5,817 nucleotides of DNA from an uncultured cyanobacterium (lineage in GTDB: Bacteria > Cyanobacteriota > Cyanobacteriia > Cyanobacteriales > Geitlerinemataceae): contig CAKZKB010000489.1 in NCBI GenBank assembly GCA_937121005.1, positions 1 through 5,817 of the forward strand, given 5' to 3'. Position numbers and translations under genes: made by a program. The first letter of the stretch is position 1; each line of letters begins with the position of its first letter. Shown in pieces: positions 5,755 through 5,817 of this stretch. The notes below the pieces were generated by a model. That model saw nothing but the letters and a program-made list of their open reading frames with translations. It made no database searches and was not told the DNA's origin.

Positions 5755-5817
5755 TCAAAACTTCGGATCGTACTTTTCGGGTAACTGCGGTTTGGGGGGT
5801 ACGGGATCGTAGTAGGT
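5755..5817 (-). CDS. C-terminal end of an unidentified gene
   Basis: On the minus strand a frame enters from the window edge and ends in TGA (5757-5755), giving 20 residues: TYYDPVPPKPQLPEKYDPKF. The proline- and tyrosine-rich, charged composition looks like a real protein tail rather than a shadow frame, and the stop coincides with the edge of the heptamer array. The other two minus frames also stay open to the window edge, so frame choice is a judgement. I do not recognise the family. Confidence 0.5.
   Translation of the reverse strand, partial: TYYDPVPPKPQLPEKYDPKF

Overview
The window looks like cyanobacterial chromosome. The palindrome GCGATCGC (HIP1) occurs at least ten times in under 6 kb, heptanucleotide repeats of the cyanobacterial STRR type are present, and the recognisable genes belong to families that are cyanobacterial or typical of cyanobacteria (Ycf55, DUF928, CtpA/B/C). 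Base composition is moderately GC-rich. A filamentous Oscillatoriales-like host is plausible, but the sequence does not fix the genus.

Every gene I can support lies on the minus strand, so reading follows descending coordinates. At 5817-5755 is the last 20 codons of an unidentified gene. Next comes a 211-bp spacer (5754-5544) filled almost entirely by two low-complexity blocks, C-rich heptamers (5669-5752) and G-runs (5556-5634). Then comes a 568-residue Ycf55-type protein whose N-terminal response-regulator-like domain lacks the phosphoacceptor aspartate (5543-3837). A 319-bp spacer with a candidate promoter and inverted repeat follows. Then come three tandem secreted DUF928 paralogues, here called A (3517-2834), B (2752-2030) and C (1965-1285), separated by 81 and 64 bp. 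A strong hairpin (1225-1252) follows C. A 412-bp spacer holds a small heptamer array, a candidate promoter and a 7-bp-arm palindrome. Finally comes the 5' two-thirds or so of a Ctp-family carboxyl-terminal processing protease (872-1), cut by the window edge.

The three DUF928 genes probably form one transcription unit, with a candidate promoter near 3570-3614 and termination near 1225-1252. All three encode signal peptides and share two cysteines at equivalent positions, which fits exported, disulfide-stabilised proteins. The flanking Ctp protease is also predicted to be exported, but a functional link is only inferred from adjacency. The Ycf55 gene may be a separate unit. The most unusual parts are the triplicated DUF928 cassette, the degenerate receiver of the Ycf55 protein, and the paired G-rich/C-rich arrays directly upstream of it.
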